Source: Cystobacter fuscus DSM 2262
Lineage (GTDB): Bacteria > Myxococcota > Myxococcia > Myxococcales > Myxococcaceae
Reading direction: 5' to 3'
Assembly (NCBI RefSeq): GCF_000335475.2
Contig: NZ_ANAH02000015.1
Span: 186,001 to 250,000 of the forward strand
DNA: 64,000 nt
In this document: one piece after another, positions 50,207-59,109 of the stretch
Layout: each line of letters opens with the position of its first letter
Position numbering within the stretch: position 1 is the first letter of the stretch
Translations under genes and position numbers: made by a program
Notes under the pieces: model-generated
Databases searched by the model: none
What the model was told of the DNA's origin: nothing
Seen by the model: only the letters and a program-made list of their open reading frames with translations

Positions 50207-52420
50207 ATGAGCCTGACGGCCAAGCCCATCCGCTTTCTTCTCTCGCCCTCGCTGGGAGAGGTGAAGGAGCACGTGCGCGCCGAGCTGTTCGGCCGGGCGC
50301 TCGCTCAGCGGCTGGGGCGCCCCATCCTGGTGGAGCTCGCGCCGTCCTACGAGGTGTTGGAGGGGGAGCTGGCCGAGGAGCGGGTGGAGCTGGTCTGGGG
50401 CACCGCCGAGCAATGCACCCACTTCGAGTCACGTGCCCGGGCGGTGCTGCGCGCGGTGCGGGCCGGACAGGGCAGCTACTACTCGGCGCTCCTGTGCCGG
50501 GCGGCGCGGCCGCTCACGTTGAGCACGCTCCGGGGCACGCGCGCCGCCTGGGTGGCGCCGCGCTCCACGGGCGGCTACCTGCTGCCCACGCGCTACCTCA
50601 CGGACAGGGGCCACCCGCCCGCGGACACCTTCCGCGAGGAGCGCTTCTTCGGCACCTACCGCAAGGCCCTGCTGGCGGTGCTCGAGGGCGAGGCGGACGT
50701 GGCCGCCATCTACGCGAGCCACCCCGAGGAGGACACCGTGCGGGCCTACCTCGCCGAGCACGTGGGCGCGGACGAGCGCCGGCTCATGCCCTTCGCCTTC
50801 ACCCACGCCACGCCCGCCGACGGCCTCATCCTCACCTCCCGCATGAGCGAGGCGGACACGGCCACGCTGGTGTCCGTGCTCACCTCGCTCGCGGGCAGCA
50901 CGGGCGGACTCGAGCCGCTGCTGGGCCTCTTCGACAGCGAGGGCTTCGTGCTCGCCTCCGAGGCCACCACGCGCGTGCCCCGCGCCGTGCGGCAGACGGA
51001 CTACCTCGCGGCGGAGCTGGATGCCGAGCAGCGCTGCCTGCGGCTCTGGACGCCCACCGGCAGGGCATTCGGACGGGACGTGCGCGAGGCGGAGGGACGG
51101 CCCCTGCGGGAAGCGCTCGGCATGGAGGCGGGAGGCGCGCTGGGGGCGCTCGCGCGCTCGGCGCGGCACAGCGGTGGTGGCCGGGTGGAGTACCGCCTGG
51201 AGGTGGAGGGGGAGACGCGCTGGTTCGCGGCCGAGGCCACCCTGCGGACTCCGACGGACCCAGCGCGGGAGGCCACCACGGCGGTCCTGGTGTGCGACGT
51301 CACCGAGCTGCGCGCCCAGGAGGAGCGGCTCTACCGCCTGGCCTCCTTCCCGCTGTTGCACCCCGAGCCCATGCTGGAGCTGGGCCCGGACGGCGTCCTG
51401 CACTACGCCAACCCCGCGGCGCACAAGGCCTTCACGGATTTGTTCCCGCTCGGCCCGCGGCATCCGGTGGTGGAGGCCTCGCTCGCGGCGTCCCGGCGCG
51501 CCTCGGCGGGCGACACGCCGGGCGTCCACTGGGAGGGCCGCCACTGGGAGCTGACGGTGACGCACCTGGTGGACCCCGAGGGCCTGCGGGTGTTCGCCAA
51601 GGACGTGACGGTGCGCAAGCAAATGGAGGCGCAGCTCTTCAAGGCGGACCGGCTCGCGGCGCTGGGCTCGCTGGCCGGAGCGGTGGGCCACGAGATGGGC
51701 AATCCGCTCGCCTACATGCTGGCCAACATCGGCTTCGCGCGCGAGGAGCTCACGCGCGTGGCGGAGGCGCTGCGCTCCCAGGACCATGCCCTGTCCACGG
51801 ACGTGGCCGACGTGCTCGAGGCGCTGACCGAGGCGGCCGATGGCGCCCACCGGCTGAAGACAATCGTCCAGGATCTGCGCACGCTGTCACGCGCGCCGCC
51901 GGAGCAGCACAAGACGGTGGACGTCATCCCCCTGCTGGAGCACGCGCTGGGCCTGGTGCGCGTCGAGCTGCGCCATCGGGCGCGGTTGGAGACGGACTTC
52001 CAGCCGGTGCCACGGGTGGAGGGCGATGAATCCCGGCTGACGCAGGTGTTCGTGAACCTGATGCTCAACGCCTTGCAGGCCATGGACGAGCCGGACGCGG
52101 CGAACAACGTGCTGCGGGTGTCGGCGTACACGGCGGAGACGGGCGAGCTGGTGGTGGAGATCCGGGACACCGGCCGGGGCATGTCCCCGGAGGTGGTCGC
52201 GCGCATCTTCGAGCCCTTCTTCACCACGCGCAAAACGAACACGGGCCTGGGGTTGTCGGTGAGCCACGCCATCGTGACGGGGCTGGGCGGCACGCTGCGC
52301 GCGGACAGCCGCGAGGGCGAGGGCACGCTCCTGACGGTCGTCCTGCCCGCCGCCCAGGAGATGTCCCCGTTCGAGGCCGAGTTCGGAGACGAGCCGGACC
52401 GCGCCGCCGAGGGCAAGTGA
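50207..52420 (+). CDS. Soluble sensor histidine kinase with PhnD-like ligand-binding domain
   Basis: 737 aa. The N-terminal 250 residues match a periplasmic-binding-protein fold of the PhnD/phosphonate type ([16 protein letters not shown]..., [38 protein letters not shown]). There is no signal peptide or membrane helix, so the whole protein appears cytoplasmic. Two PAS-like regions (about 270-370, degenerate, and 375-470) lead to His495 ([14 protein letters not shown]). The ATPase domain has [13 protein letters not shown] and [11 protein letters not shown]. No regulator is adjacent. A binding-protein domain moved inside the cell could sense a cytoplasmic phosphonate or similar small ligand; this is inferred. 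Confidence 0.87.
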   Translation: MSLTAKPIRFLLSPSLGEVKEHVRAELFGRALAQRLGRPILVELAPSYEVLEGELAEERVELVWGTAEQCTHFESRARAVLRAVRAGQGSYYSALLCRAARPLTLSTLRGTRAAWVAPRSTGGYLLPTRYLTDRGHPPADTFREERFFGTYRKALLAVLEGEADVAAIYASHPEEDTVRAYLAEHVGADERRLMPFAFTHATPADGLILTSRMSEADTATLVSVLTSLAGSTGGLEPLLGLFDSEGFVLASEATTRVPRAVRQTDYLAAELDAEQRCLRLWTPTGRAFGRDVREAEGRPLREALGMEAGGALGALARSARHSGGGRVEYRLEVEGETRWFAAEATLRTPTDPAREATTAVLVCDVTELRAQEERLYRLASFPLLHPEPMLELGPDGVLHYANPAAHKAFTDLFPLGPRHPVVEASLAASRRASAGDTPGVHWEGRHWELTVTHLVDPEGLRVFAKDVTVRKQMEAQLFKADRLAALGSLAGAVGHEMGNPLAYMLANIGFAREELTRVAEALRSQDHALSTDVADVLEALTEAADGAHRLKTIVQDLRTLSRAPPEQHKTVDVIPLLEHALGLVRVELRHRARLETDFQPVPRVEGDESRLTQVFVNLMLNALQAMDEPDAANNVLRVSAYTAETGELVVEIRDTGRGMSPEVVARIFEPFFTTRKTNTGLGLSVSHAIVTGLGGTLRADSREGEGTLLTVVLPAAQEMSPFEAEFGDEPDRAAEGK

Positions 52421-52451
52421 CGCCGGACCCGGGGGTGGTTACAACCCGCCC

Positions 52452-53132
52452 ATGCTGGTGCACATCCCCCACGTCCTCACGGCCGCCCAGGTCGCCCACT
52501 GCCGCGACGTCTTCGCCCAGGCCCCCTGGGAGGACGGCCGCGCCACCGCCGGCCACCAGTCCGCGCGGGTGAAGCAGAACCTGCAACTGCCCGAGGACAG
52601 CCCCCAGGCGCGAGAGCTGGGAGAGCTCGTGCTCCGAGGCCTCGAGCACAGCCCCCTGTTCATCTCCGCCGTGCTACCCCAGCGCGTCTTCCCCCCGCTC
52701 TTCAACCGCTACGAGCCGGGGATGACCTTCGGCTCGCACGTGGACAACGCCATCCGCCCGCTCGCCGGCACGCCCCTGCGCCTGCGCACCGACGTCTCCG
52801 CCACGCTCTTCCTGTCCGAGCCCGACAGCTATGACGGCGGCGAGCTCGTCGTGGAGGACACCTACGGCAGCCACTCGGTGAAGCTGCCCGCCGGAGACCT
52901 CATCGTCTACCCGGCCTCGAGCCTCCACCACGTCACCCCGATCACCCGCGGCGCCCGGCTCGCGTCCTTCTTCTGGGTGCAGAGCATGGTGCGCGATGTC
53001 TCCCAGCGCGCCCTGCTCTTCGACCTCGACATGGCCATCCGCCAGCTCAACCAGGAGCTGCCCACGAGCCCCACCCTCGTCGTGCTCACCGGCGTCTACC
53101 ACAACCTCCTCCGCCAATGGGCCGACCCCTGA
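52452..53132 (+). CDS. piuC: PKHD-type Fe(II)/2-oxoglutarate dioxygenase (PiuC/YbiX-like)
   Basis: 226 aa. The double-stranded beta-helix iron site is His-x-Asp in GSHVDNAI and a distal His in [11 protein letters not shown], with the 2-oxoglutarate Arg following (TRGARL). The N-terminal [10 protein letters not shown] and C-terminal [12 protein letters not shown] parts match the PiuC/YbiX family, which is often found with siderophore receptors. Here it precedes a Fur-box promoter, TonB, a PepSY protein and a siderophore receptor. The substrate is unknown; a role in siderophore handling is inferred. Confidence 0.9.
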   Translation: MLVHIPHVLTAAQVAHCRDVFAQAPWEDGRATAGHQSARVKQNLQLPEDSPQARELGELVLRGLEHSPLFISAVLPQRVFPPLFNRYEPGMTFGSHVDNAIRPLAGTPLRLRTDVSATLFLSEPDSYDGGELVVEDTYGSHSVKLPAGDLIVYPASSLHHVTPITRGARLASFFWVQSMVRDVSQRALLFDLDMAIRQLNQELPTSPTLVVLTGVYHNLLRQWADP

Positions 53133-53173
53133 GCGCTCCTTCTGAGACCGAGAAGCGCCACCCTCCCCCCTCG

Positions 53174-53202
53174 TTGACGCCCCCAGCTTCGTGGGATATT
53201 GC
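53174..53202 (+). promoter_or_regulatory. Sigma-70 type promoter of the tonB operon
   Basis: TTGACG (53174-53179) and TATTGC (53197-53202) are 17 bases apart, close to the consensus spacing. The start would be near 53209, just before the Fur box, so iron-bound Fur would block initiation. Confidence 0.6.
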
Positions 53203-53215
53203 TCGTCCGAGCAGA

Positions 53216-53234
53216 AATGAGAATGATTCTCAAT
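53216..53234 (+). promoter_or_regulatory. Fur box upstream of tonB
   Basis: AATGAGAATGATTCTCAAT: the core TGAGAATGATTCTCA (53218-53232) is fully symmetric except the central base and closely matches the 19-bp Fur consensus. It explains iron control of tonB, the PepSY protein and the receptor downstream. Confidence 0.85.
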
Positions 53235-53246
53235 TTCCCCATTGAG

Positions 53247-54080
53247 ATGCCCCCGCCCGGCACCGACAGCGCGAGCGTCCCTCCGGTCCGTGAGCGGCTC
53301 TTCCGCATGGGAGAGGCGTCGCGAGGCGAGCGGGAGCACTGGGGTTGGGCGCTGCTGCTCGCGGCGCTCGTGCATGGGGGAGTGGTGGGAGTGACGGCGG
53401 TGGGGCTGACGCTGCCCTCCGCGCCCCGGGAGGCAGCGCCCGAGGAGCCGGAGCTGGTGTTCATGCACTTCGCGCCCCCGCCCCCACCGGCCGCCAGCGC
53501 CACGGCCACGCGCGCGGTGCAGCCCGAGCGGGTGAAGTCCCGCCCGCGCACGCCCACCCCGCGCCCGGTGTTCCCGCGCGTCATCCCCCAGCAGACCCTG
53601 CCCGAGAAGCCCGTCGAGACGCCCCCCGAGCCCGAGCCGGCCGTGTCCGAGCCGGAGACGGCCACCGAGCAGGCCCCGGCCCAGGAGCTGGCCATGGACG
53701 GCGCGGGCCTGGGCAACACCGTGGCGGGAGTGCTCGGAGGCGTGCTCCATGGCCAGGAGGGTGGACTGGTGGGCGCCACCGGGGGCGCGCTCGAGCTCAA
53801 GCAGGTGGCGAGCCCGCCGCGGGTGCTCCAGCAGATCAAACCCCAGTATCCCCGGTCCGCCCGGAACGATGGCATCGAGGGACTCGTCCTCGTGCGCGTC
53901 ATCATCGGCGTGGACGGACGCATCGAGCCCGGCAGCACGCGGGTGGTGCGCTCCGTGGCGGCGCTGGATGCCGCGGCCGTCTCCGCCGTCAGCCAGTGGC
54001 GCTTCTCTCCGGCGCTGGGCCGTCAGGGCCGCCCGGTGCGCGTCATCGTCGAGATTCCCGTCCAGTTCTCCTTGAAGTGA
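53247..54080 (+). CDS. tonB: Energy transducer TonB
   Basis: 277 aa from the ATG at 53247; one at 53308 is possible and would leave more room after the Fur box. A single membrane helix near the N-terminus (WALLLAALVHGGVVGVTAV), a Pro/Glu-rich periplasmic spacer (PPPPPAAS..., PEKPVETPPEPEPAV) and the C-terminal TonB domain (KPQYPRSARNDGIEGLVLVRVIIGVDGRI...VSQWRFSPA) follow. It passes inner-membrane energy to outer-membrane receptors. ExbB/ExbD are not in the window. A Fur box and promoter lie directly upstream. Confidence 0.92.
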   Translation: MPPPGTDSASVPPVRERLFRMGEASRGEREHWGWALLLAALVHGGVVGVTAVGLTLPSAPREAAPEEPELVFMHFAPPPPPAASATATRAVQPERVKSRPRTPTPRPVFPRVIPQQTLPEKPVETPPEPEPAVSEPETATEQAPAQELAMDGAGLGNTVAGVLGGVLHGQEGGLVGATGGALELKQVASPPRVLQQIKPQYPRSARNDGIEGLVLVRVIIGVDGRIEPGSTRVVRSVAALDAAAVSAVSQWRFSPALGRQGRPVRVIVEIPVQFSLK

Positions 54081-54126
54081 AGCACGCGCGGGCGGGGCCC
54101 TCCCCTTTCCGCGCGCACGAGCAGCC

Positions 54127-55386
54127 ATGCGCATCAGTGTCCACACCCTCGTCTTCTGGCCCCACCTGATCGTCGGCCTCCTCGCCGGGCTCATCATCGC
54201 GGTCATGTCCTTCACGGGCATCGCGCTCGCCTTCGAGCATGAAATCCTCGACTGGGCGGACCAGGAGACGCGGCGCGTGGAGGTGCCCTCGCCGGGCGCG
54301 CCCCGCCTGCCTGTCGACGAGCTGCTCGCGCGCGTGCGCACTGCCCGCCCCGAAGCCCAGCCCTCGGCGGTGACGGAGTACCCCGAGCCCACGCTCGCCG
54401 TGACGGTGAGCACCGGGCGCACCGGCGGCGTCTACGTGAATCCCTACACGGGCGAGGTGCGTGACTGGGGCGCCACGGGCTGGCGCTCCTTCTTCCACCT
54501 CATGGAGGACTGGCACCGGTGGCTGGGCGCGCAGGGCGACAGCCGCCCCATCGGCAAGGCCATCACCGGCGCGAGCAACGCCATCTTCCTCGCGCTCGCG
54601 GTGACGGGCCTCTACCTGTGGTGGCCGCGCAAGTGGACGTGGCGCACCGTGCGGCCCGCGCTGTGGTTCCGGCGCGGCCTCAAGGGCAAGGCGCGCGACT
54701 GGAACTGGCACAACGTGATCGGCTTCTGGCTGCTGCCGGCGCTCGTCGTCATGACGGCCACGGGCATGGTCATCTCCTACAAGAGCGTCTCGGACCTCGT
54801 CTTCAAGCTCGCGGGCGAGACGCCTCCGGCCACCGGGGGACCGCCGCCCGGGCCCACCGTCCAGGTGCCCACGCCTCCGCCGGGAAGCGCGCCGCTGCCG
54901 CTCGAGGCCGTCTTCGCCCAGGCCCGCCAGCAAGTGCCCGCCTGGGAGAACATCACCCTGCGGCTGGGCGGCGGTGGACCTCCGCGCGGCCCCGGTCCCC
55001 GGCCCGGCGGCAACGAGGGCAAGGGGGAAGCTCGCAAGCCCGCCCCCTCCGCCCTCACCCTCGCCGTGCGCGAGCCGGGCACCTGGCCTCCCTTCGCGAC
55101 GACGCAGGTGTCGCTGGACCCGTACACCGCCCGGGTGCTGCGCCAGGACGCCTTCTCGGACCTGTCCGCGGGCAACCGGGCGCGCCGGTGGATGCGCTTC
55201 CTGCACACGGGTGAGGCGCTCGGGCTGATCGGCCAGTTCCTCGCCGCCGTCGGCTGCCTGGGCGGACTCTTCCTCGTGTGGACGGGCTTCACCCTGTCCT
55301 GGCGCCGCTTCTTCCCGGGCAAACGCGCCGCCTCCGCCTCCGCCGAAGACACCGCGGGTGCCGAGCGGGTCGAACCCACCGTCTGA
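54127..55386 (+). CDS. PepSY-associated membrane protein (PiuB-like)
   Basis: 419 aa with four membrane helices: about 12-35 (LIVGLLAGLIIAVMSFTGIALAF), 150-172 (GASNAIFLALAVTGLYLWWP), 197-219 (IGFWLLPALVVMTATGMVISY) and a last one near 365-390 (FLAAVGCLGGLFLVWTGFTLSW). PepSY domains lie in the periplasmic loops, with a Pro/Gly-rich insert around 235-310. Proteins of this type accompany siderophore receptors and are thought to reduce ferric siderophores or transfer electrons; conserved membrane His residues support this. It sits 46 bases after tonB. Confidence 0.9.
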   Translation: MRISVHTLVFWPHLIVGLLAGLIIAVMSFTGIALAFEHEILDWADQETRRVEVPSPGAPRLPVDELLARVRTARPEAQPSAVTEYPEPTLAVTVSTGRTGGVYVNPYTGEVRDWGATGWRSFFHLMEDWHRWLGAQGDSRPIGKAITGASNAIFLALAVTGLYLWWPRKWTWRTVRPALWFRRGLKGKARDWNWHNVIGFWLLPALVVMTATGMVISYKSVSDLVFKLAGETPPATGGPPPGPTVQVPTPPPGSAPLPLEAVFAQARQQVPAWENITLRLGGGGPPRGPGPRPGGNEGKGEARKPAPSALTLAVREPGTWPPFATTQVSLDPYTARVLRQDAFSDLSAGNRARRWMRFLHTGEALGLIGQFLAAVGCLGGLFLVWTGFTLSWRRFFPGKRAASASAEDTAGAERVEPTV

Positions 55387-55505
55387 TCGCCTCTCCCCTC
55401 CAACCGTCCTGCGAAACGCCCCGCTCCACCGACGCGCCCTACCCGGCGCGAGCGGCCGGGGTGCGCCACGAAGGACCGAACTCCCCGCACGCTCAAGGAC
55501 CGAAC

Positions 55506-57791
55506 ATGTCATCCAAGCTCAACCCCCCTGGCATCCGCGCGACGAAGGGCCTCGCGGGAGGAGTCCGCGGCAAGCTCTGGCCCCTGGGACAGGCCGCGGT
55601 GGGCCTCGCCTCGGCGCTCGCGACCGGGGGCGCGCTCGCCCAGGAGTCCACGCCGCCCGCCGAGACCCCACGCACCGAGAGCCCCGCCGCGCCAGCCGCC
55701 CCGCCCGAGGGCACGGAGAACACCTTCGTGCTGCCCACGGTGAAGGTGCAGGAGGCGGCGGACCCGCGCGAGTACCACACCGAGCAGAGTGGCCTCGCGC
55801 GGCTGCCCCAGCCGCTCCTCAACACGCCGCAGTCGGTGACGGTGGTGCCCGAGAAGGTCATCGAGGAGCAGAACGCGACGACGGTGCGCGATGCGCTGCG
55901 CAACGTGTCTGGCATCACGGTGAGCGCGGGCGAGGGCGGGCGCCAGGGAGACACCTTCAACCTGCGCGGCTTCTCGGCGCAGAGCGACACGTTCCGCGAT
56001 GGCGTGCGTGACCTGGGCTGGTTCACGCGAGACACCTTCAACCTCGGCGGCGTGGAGGTCTTCTTCGGTCCGTCGGCCGTGCTCTTCGGCCGGGGCTCGA
56101 CGGGAGGCGCCGTCAACCTCACCACGAAGCGTCCGAGCAAGCGCGCCACGAGCAGCGTGAGCCTCACGGGCGGCACGGCGCCCTCGGGCCGGCTGGAGGT
56201 GGACGTCAACAGCGTGATCAACGAGCGCGTGCAGGCGCGCATCAACGTGCTCGGGCAGCTCGCCAACATCGCGGGCCGCGCCGACGTGAGCGAGAACCGC
56301 CTGGGCTTCGCGCCCTCGCTGACGATCGCCCTGGGACAGAACACGTCGCTGGACGTGGACTACTTCTACCAGCACGAGCGGAGCGTGCCGGACTACGGGC
56401 ACCCCTACTACCAGGGCGGCCCGGTGGGCATCACCTACGGCGTGGGGCGCGACGTCTTCTACGGTGTGAGGGGCGAGGACCAGGAGCGCGTGAACGCCCA
56501 CGTGGCCACCGCGCGCTTCCAGCACCGCTTCGGCGAGGGGCGTGAGAACAGCCCGCGGCTGACGAACACGCTGCGCCTGGGCGGGGTGGACCGCTTCTCC
56601 CGGCCCACGTCTCCCCGCGGGCTCGTGCCGGCCATCAATCCGGAAACGATTGGCCGTGAGCGCTACCAGACGGACACGGACCACCTCTATCTCATCAACC
56701 AGACGGACCTGCGGGGCGAACTCCAGACGGGCATCGTCAAGCAGACGGCGAACATCGGGCTCGAGCTGTCGCGGGAGTCGCGCGACCAGTACCGGGACAA
56801 CCTGACCGCGACGGGCGCCTCGCCGAACCTGCCCGCGGACCTGTTCGACCCGGAGCCCACGCCGGACCTGTCCACCGTCAACCGCGTCTTCTCCGGCTCC
56901 AACGAGAGCCGCCAGTGGGACGTGGGCGTGTACGCGGCGGATCAGATTTCCATCTCCCGCTTCGTGGAGGTGCTCGGCTCGGCGCGCGTGGACATCTTCC
57001 GCACGCGCTATTCGGCGGTGGACCGGGCGGGCGTGCGCACGAGCCTGCGGAACAAGGACACGCTCTTCAACTGGCGCGTGGGGCTCGTGCTGCACCCGCT
57101 GGACAAGACGAGCGTGTACGCCATGTACGGCACGTCCTCGAACCCGTCGGCGGAGGCCGGAGCGCTCGCCAACAACAACGCCACGCTCGAGCCGGAGACC
57201 AACCAGACGTACGAGATTGGCGCCAAGGCGGAGCTGCTCGAGTCGCGGCTGGGATTGAACGCGTCGGTGTTCCGCATCGACAAGACGAACGCGCGCGTGG
57301 CCAACAGCGACCCCACCCTGCCGCAGCTGGTGCTCGAGGGGGCGCAGCGGGCGCAGGGCTACAACGTGGGGGTGACGGGGCAGATCACCAGCGCGTGGAG
57401 GGTGCTCGCCAACTACACGCACACGGACTCGAAGATCCTCGAGCACACCAACCCGTACCTGGTGGGCCAGCCACTGCCGAATACGCCCAAGCGCAGCCTG
57501 TCGCTGTGGACCACGGTGAGCCTCTTGGACGGCCTGACCCTGGGCGGCGGCGCCGTGTACCAGGACGTGGCGACGGTGAACAACCCGACCTCGGCGGCGC
57601 AGAGCTACAACAAGGTGCCCAACTACTGGCGCTTCGATGCCTTCGCCAGCTACTCGCTCTGGGAGCGACTCGACCTGCAGCTCAACGTGAACAACCTCAC
57701 GAACAGGTTCTTCTACGACCAGTACTACTCGGGCCAGGCCATCCCGGCCGCCGCGCGCTCGGCGTTCCTCACCGCGCGCGTGCACTTCTAA
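55506..57791 (+). CDS. TonB-dependent siderophore receptor
   Basis: 761 aa from the ATG at 55506 (AAGGA upstream), signal peptide with GQAAVGLASALATGGALA. A possible TonB box lies near TFVLPTVKV. The plug is residues about 75-200 (LLNTPQSVTVVPEKVIEEQ..., LRNVSGITVSAGEGGRQGDTFNLRGFSAQSD...). The 22-strand barrel follows, ending in the aromatic-terminated strand SAFLTARVHF required for outer-membrane insertion. The plug motifs match the FhuE/FcuA/ferric-siderophore class rather than vitamin B12. The substrate is not determinable. Last gene of the Fur-controlled operon, followed by a strong terminator. Confidence 0.93.
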   Translation: MSSKLNPPGIRATKGLAGGVRGKLWPLGQAAVGLASALATGGALAQESTPPAETPRTESPAAPAAPPEGTENTFVLPTVKVQEAADPREYHTEQSGLARLPQPLLNTPQSVTVVPEKVIEEQNATTVRDALRNVSGITVSAGEGGRQGDTFNLRGFSAQSDTFRDGVRDLGWFTRDTFNLGGVEVFFGPSAVLFGRGSTGGAVNLTTKRPSKRATSSVSLTGGTAPSGRLEVDVNSVINERVQARINVLGQLANIAGRADVSENRLGFAPSLTIALGQNTSLDVDYFYQHERSVPDYGHPYYQGGPVGITYGVGRDVFYGVRGEDQERVNAHVATARFQHRFGEGRENSPRLTNTLRLGGVDRFSRPTSPRGLVPAINPETIGRERYQTDTDHLYLINQTDLRGELQTGIVKQTANIGLELSRESRDQYRDNLTATGASPNLPADLFDPEPTPDLSTVNRVFSGSNESRQWDVGVYAADQISISRFVEVLGSARVDIFRTRYSAVDRAGVRTSLRNKDTLFNWRVGLVLHPLDKTSVYAMYGTSSNPSAEAGALANNNATLEPETNQTYEIGAKAELLESRLGLNASVFRIDKTNARVANSDPTLPQLVLEGAQRAQGYNVGVTGQITSAWRVLANYTHTDSKILEHTNPYLVGQPLPNTPKRSLSLWTTVSLLDGLTLGGGAVYQDVATVNNPTSAAQSYNKVPNYWRFDAFASYSLWERLDLQLNVNNLTNRFFYDQYYSGQAIPAAARSAFLTARVHF

Positions 57792-57808
57792 GCCCGCACG
57801 GGTAAGGC

Positions 57809-57838
57809 GGCGAGGCGGAAGACTGAGACCGCCTCGCC
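57809..57838. terminator. Terminator hairpin between convergent genes
   Basis: GGCGAGGCGG (57809-57818) and CCGCCTCGCC (57829-57838) form a perfect 10-bp stem with a 10-base loop, 17 bases after the receptor stop, followed by CGTCTT. It probably serves both the receptor operon and the convergent gene ending at 57843. Confidence 0.75.
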
Positions 57839-57842
57839 CGTC

Positions 57843-58397
57843 TTACACGTAGTGGTTCAGGTCGTTGGAAATCAACGCGGCCAGCAGCGTTGAGCCACTG
57901 GGTGGGCAGTGCTCGATCTCCACGTCGGGCACGACCACCAGGGCCTCTTCTGGCGAGAGCGGCTCGTAGTTGAACACCTCCTGGATCGCCCGCTCGATCA
58001 ACGCGATTCCCTCGGTCACTTCAGGAGGATGCTCTCGCGGCAACACCTCGGGATCGTGCTCCAGCCCCTGGAGGCCGTAGCAGAAGAAAACCGGGGCGAG
58101 CACACTCACGCATCCCACCGCGATGAACGGCGTGCCTTCACGCAGGAGCGCCACCCTCCAAGACGGGTGCATGTACGGCACCGTGAGATCTCGCACGCGA
58201 TAGGCTGGCGCGGCTCGTTCCCGCAGAAGCGCCAGCACACGTTGCCAGGGCTCCGCGTTCCGCGATGCGCGCTGCCACGCCTCACGGGCACGGAGGTACT
58301 CGGGGGTCTCGGTGTACCGCTCATCCGCTGGACTGATGCCGCGAGGATGGAATTGTCGAGCGGTTTCGATGAGCGAGGCAAGGCGGTCGCTTGTCAT
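57843..58397 (-). CDS. Hypothetical cytoplasmic protein, coupled to a secreted-protein gene
   Basis: 184 aa from the ATG at 58397, which overlaps the stop of the upstream gene (ATGA). No signal peptide. Contains an acidic C-terminal half (EALVVVPDVEIEH) and a hydrophobic strand (FIAVGCVSVLAPVFFCYGL). I do not recognise the family. The arrangement, exported small protein followed by an overlapping cytoplasmic partner, is typical of toxin/immunity or effector/chaperone pairs, and it sits next to a defence-like locus; that reading is inference. Confidence 0.65.
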   Translation of the reverse strand: MTSDRLASLIETARQFHPRGISPADERYTETPEYLRAREAWQRASRNAEPWQRVLALLRERAAPAYRVRDLTVPYMHPSWRVALLREGTPFIAVGCVSVLAPVFFCYGLQGLEHDPEVLPREHPPEVTEGIALIERAIQEVFNYEPLSPEEALVVVPDVEIEHCPPSGSTLLAALISNDLNHYV

Positions 58398-58876
58398 TGT
58401 CCATCCGGTGAAATGGGGATGACTGGGATGTCGTGCACACAGGTATTGTTGACGCGGGATCCAGGTAGACTGATTTTGAGAATTCGATTGTACTCTTCGA
58501 CGAAGGCCCCGCAGAGCACAGCGGACATTACCTCGGGTGAGGCCTTCGAGAGCACGAGATATGCGGCTTGATTGGCTGCACTCGCCCCTGCTACTTGTGC
58601 CCGCTCTCTCGTGATTTCTCGCGGAGGTGGTGCACCCGGACGAAGTCGGATTGGCGTGCCAACCGTGAACGTACAACGAACGGTATTTCCTGTGTTCCCA
58701 TGGATAAATGCCGCACGAAAGCAGACCGCTTGCCATCCCCCATCAACATCGACCGGGACAATTTGTCTGTCATCGAACTTTCCTGGCGTGATGAATCCCC
58801 GTACCTCATTGGGTCCTGCGCCACATAAAGCGAAGGTCATCAACAGGATGAGGAGCCACTTCAAAGATTTCATCAT
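58394..58876 (-). CDS. Hypothetical secreted protein with several cysteines
   Basis: 160 aa from the ATG at 58876 (MMKSLKWLL). The signal peptide (WLLILLMTFALCGAG) has a Cys near its end, but the preceding residues (F-A-L) are not a good lipobox, so Sec cleavage seems likelier. The mature part has cysteines in AVCFRA, VRCTFT, VLCGAF and NTCVHD. Composition is AT-richer than the core genes. It overlaps the following gene by 4 bases. Function unknown. Confidence 0.65.
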   Translation of the reverse strand: MMKSLKWLLILLMTFALCGAGPNEVRGFITPGKFDDRQIVPVDVDGGWQAVCFRAAFIHGNTGNTVRCTFTVGTPIRLRPGAPPPREITRERAQVAGASAANQAAYLVLSKASPEVMSAVLCGAFVEEYNRILKISLPGSRVNNTCVHDIPVIPISPDGQ

Positions 58877-59109
58877 TCGCGCTCCAGGGGACGCAACGTG
58901 GAGAGGAAAGAGGCGAGAGTACGAAGAGTAAGGGCGGCGCGACAAGACCAGGCGCAGTTGTCCAGGACGGAATAGAGGTCAGCCCGCCTCTCCATCCTGT
59001 GAGCCGCGAGATCCCCCACCAACGAGCACGCAACCGGAGTGGGGCAGGTCGAACCTTCGTGGTACATCCCCTGCAAGTAGCGCCGAGATAGGCACCCGAG
59101 AGGAGCGAC

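Noticed and set aside
53199-53246. An upstream extension of the tonB reading frame
   Set aside because: The extension would put the Fur box inside coding sequence. The promoter, Fur box and ATG at 53247 give a simpler arrangement.
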